From the NCBI GenBank assembly GCA_964606065.1, contig CAZSEX010000003.1, positions 50,726-114,725 of the forward strand: 64,000 nucleotides of DNA, in the 5' to 3' direction. Origin of the DNA: JAFGHJ01 sp964606065 (lineage in GTDB: Bacteria > Hydrothermota > UBA3072). Each line of letters opens with the position of its first letter. The first letter of the stretch is position 1. Position numbers and translations under genes: made by a program. Shown here piece after piece: positions 62,858 to 64,000 of the stretch. Under the pieces are notes generated by a model that ran no database searches, was not told the origin of the DNA, and saw nothing but the letters and a program-made list of their open reading frames with translations.

Positions 62858-63829
62858 ATGAAAAAAATAGGGATTGTAACGCCCGGAGGAGATGCTCCGG
62901 GAATGAATACCGCCATAGGGACAGTGCTCAGGCTTAGCAGAAATGAAACCGGATACCTTGTCGGCATTAATGATGGTTACAGCGGTTTGATAAAAAAAGA
63001 TTACTTCGATTTTTCCGATACCCGTTCCGATACGATAATGGGTATAAGCGGTACTATTCTTCATTCTGCAAGAATGCCTTCATTTAAAGAAGAAAAAGTG
63101 GTAAAAGAAGCGGCGAAAAATCTCGTCGAAGAGGGAATTGAGGGTTTGATAGTTATCGGAGGAGACGGCTCTTTTAAAGGAGCAATGTCTCTTAACAGAC
63201 ATTCGGGAGTTCCGGTTGTCGGTATCCCCGCTTCGATTGATAATGACATATACGGAACGGATGAAACAATCGGTTTCGACACAGCCTGCAATACCGCGCT
63301 TGAAGCCATTAATAAAATAAAAGACACGGCTGTGTCCTTCGAAAGGATTTTTGTTATAGAAGTGATGGGTAAAAAGAGAGGTTTTCTCGCTCTCGAGGTC
63401 GGTATAGTATCCGGAGCCGACGCGATACTTATTCCGGAAGTTGAATCTCCTATTTCGGAAATAGTCGAAGGACTTAATAGAGAAAAGGAAAAAGGGCAGA
63501 ATGACGCTATAATAGTTGTGGCGGAAGGAGTTGAAGGAAAAGACAAAATTCCCGATTTAATAGCAGAAAAAACTAAATGTTCTACCAGAAAATCTTCTCT
63601 CGGATACATTCAGAGAGGGGGCGCTCCCACACGAAGGAGCAGAATGCTGGCTGTCGAGTTTGCCAGCCATGCGTATGAATTAATAAAAGCATCTCCTACC
63701 AGGCCAGTAATGGTGGGACTCCAGGGAGAAGAAATTTCAACAATGGACATCGAACAGTCTATTAACGGACACAAGGAAATAGATTACGAGAGATATAAAA
63801 TTCATAGACTTTTATCGAATATTTACTAG
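62858..63829 (+). CDS. pfkA: 6-phosphofructokinase
   Basis: 323 residues. The N-terminal GGDAPGMNTAIG, the loop GGDGSFKGA (Gly at the residue that is Asp in PPi-dependent enzymes) and IPASIDNDIYGTD (catalytic Asp) are present. The residue that is Gly in E. coli and Lys in PPi enzymes is Ala here, so ATP use is likely but not certain. It phosphorylates fructose 6-phosphate. No Shine-Dalgarno precedes the ATG. Confidence 0.93.
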   Translation: MKKIGIVTPGGDAPGMNTAIGTVLRLSRNETGYLVGINDGYSGLIKKDYFDFSDTRSDTIMGISGTILHSARMPSFKEEKVVKEAAKNLVEEGIEGLIVIGGDGSFKGAMSLNRHSGVPVVGIPASIDNDIYGTDETIGFDTACNTALEAINKIKDTAVSFERIFVIEVMGKKRGFLALEVGIVSGADAILIPEVESPISEIVEGLNREKEKGQNDAIIVVAEGVEGKDKIPDLIAEKTKCSTRKSSLGYIQRGGAPTRRSRMLAVEFASHAYELIKASPTRPVMVGLQGEEISTMDIEQSINGHKEIDYERYKIHRLLSNIY

Positions 63830-63835
63830 ATTGGG

Positions 63836-63863
63836 TTTTAGGTCTTAGGTTTTAGTCGTTAGT
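63836..63863 (+). repeat. Four-unit degenerate heptamer tandem repeat
   Basis: TTTTAGG, TCTTAGG, TTTTAGT, CGTTAGT in a row. It follows the pfkA stop and lies just before the next gene's end. Confidence 0.6.
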
Positions 63864-63872
63864 CCAGATTTA

Positions 63873-64000
63873 TTATTTGATGTGAAAAATACTATCGATT
63901 TTACGTTCGACTTTCCCGGCTTCTTTTTCCATTTCTCTTTCTCTATAATCTCTTAATAATGTTTCATACAGCATTCTGTTTTTAGGATTTAACTCGATTG
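63873..64000 (-). CDS. C-terminal end of an unidentified protein (partial)
   Basis: The minus-strand frame is open from the window edge to TAA at 63873-63875. The visible 42 residues include IELNPKNRMLYETLLRDYR, which looks like the end of a TPR array, and a charged tail. The start lies beyond the window. It converges on pfkA. Confidence 0.6.
   Translation of the reverse strand, partial: IELNPKNRMLYETLLRDYREREMEKEAGKVERKIDSIFHIK

Noticed and set aside
1..64000. CRISPR arrays, insertion sequences, prophage genes, tRNA or rRNA genes
   Set aside because: None were seen on reading both strands; short RNA genes without strong motifs could have been missed.
1..64000. GC-skew switch at dnaA as proof of the origin
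   Set aside because: A few short hand counts of G and C left and right of dnaA were not clear enough to rely on; it needs computing.

Overview
The window is 64 kb of dense bacterial chromosome of low G+C content. Short gaps, frequent ATGA or TGATG gene overlaps and no insertion sequence, prophage, CRISPR array, tRNA or rRNA are seen. The cell looks diderm: it has an LpxH-type lipid A phosphatase, a porin-like barrel, a BamA/surface-antigen-type barrel and several lipobox lipoproteins. It also looks anaerobic: it has a class III ribonucleotide reductase with its radical-SAM activase, and the hydrogenase maturation genes hypCDE. No gene fixes the phylum. The mixture fits an uncultivated anaerobic diderm lineage (for example the WOR-3/FCB-like candidate phyla), but that is inference.

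Layout. 1-8.9 kb: the tail of a degenerate histidine kinase, then a minus-strand operon reading pyrR, pyrB, pyrC, a divergent class III cyclase-like protein, a GAF-GAF-GGDEF protein and a uridine-kinase-like protein. 9-11 kb: an M42 peptidase and a Na+/Ca2+ exchanger. 11.2-15.1 kb: rpsU, cvpA, mutS2, a small membrane protein and rsmG, whose start codon lies in a perfect parS site. 15.1-16.9 kb: a fructokinase-type ROK kinase and a lipoprotein. 17-21.5 kb: cysE, an rseC-like gene, hypC, hypD, hypE and recO. 21.4-29 kb: an lpxH-like gene, three TPR or coiled-coil genes (one of about 1,200 residues) and a membrane GGDEF protein. 29-31.7 kb: dnaA, a DnaA-box region (likely oriC) and dnaN, then rpmB. 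32-38.5 kb: an LPP20-like lipoprotein, a lytic transglycosylase, ffh, a lipoprotein, a glycosyltransferase, acyP and apt. 38.6-46 kb: a receiver/Hpt/PleD-like cluster, truA, small genes, alr, a TPR lipoprotein and a cNMP-linked histidine kinase. 46-49 kb: nrdD, a separate glycyl-radical tail gene and nrdG. 49-57 kb: a dolichol/phytol-kinase-like protein, outer membrane proteins, comM and coaE. 57-64 kb: mscS, a chemoreceptor, a serine/glycine aminotransferase with glyA, pfkA and the tail of one more gene.

The most unusual points are these. (1) The class III ribonucleotide reductase is split, with its glycyl-radical C-terminus on its own 57-codon gene. (2) Two genes have a good Shine-Dalgarno sequence but AUA or AUU where the start codon should be. 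(3) A pyrimidine operon carries a degenerate cyclase and a diguanylate cyclase and is preceded by a short overlapping leader ORF. (4) A perfect parS site encodes the first codons of rsmG, about 15 kb from dnaA. (5) Promoters repeatedly read TTGACW, 16 bp, then a TATAAT-like box. Coordinates and motifs were read by eye; no search or alignment program was run.
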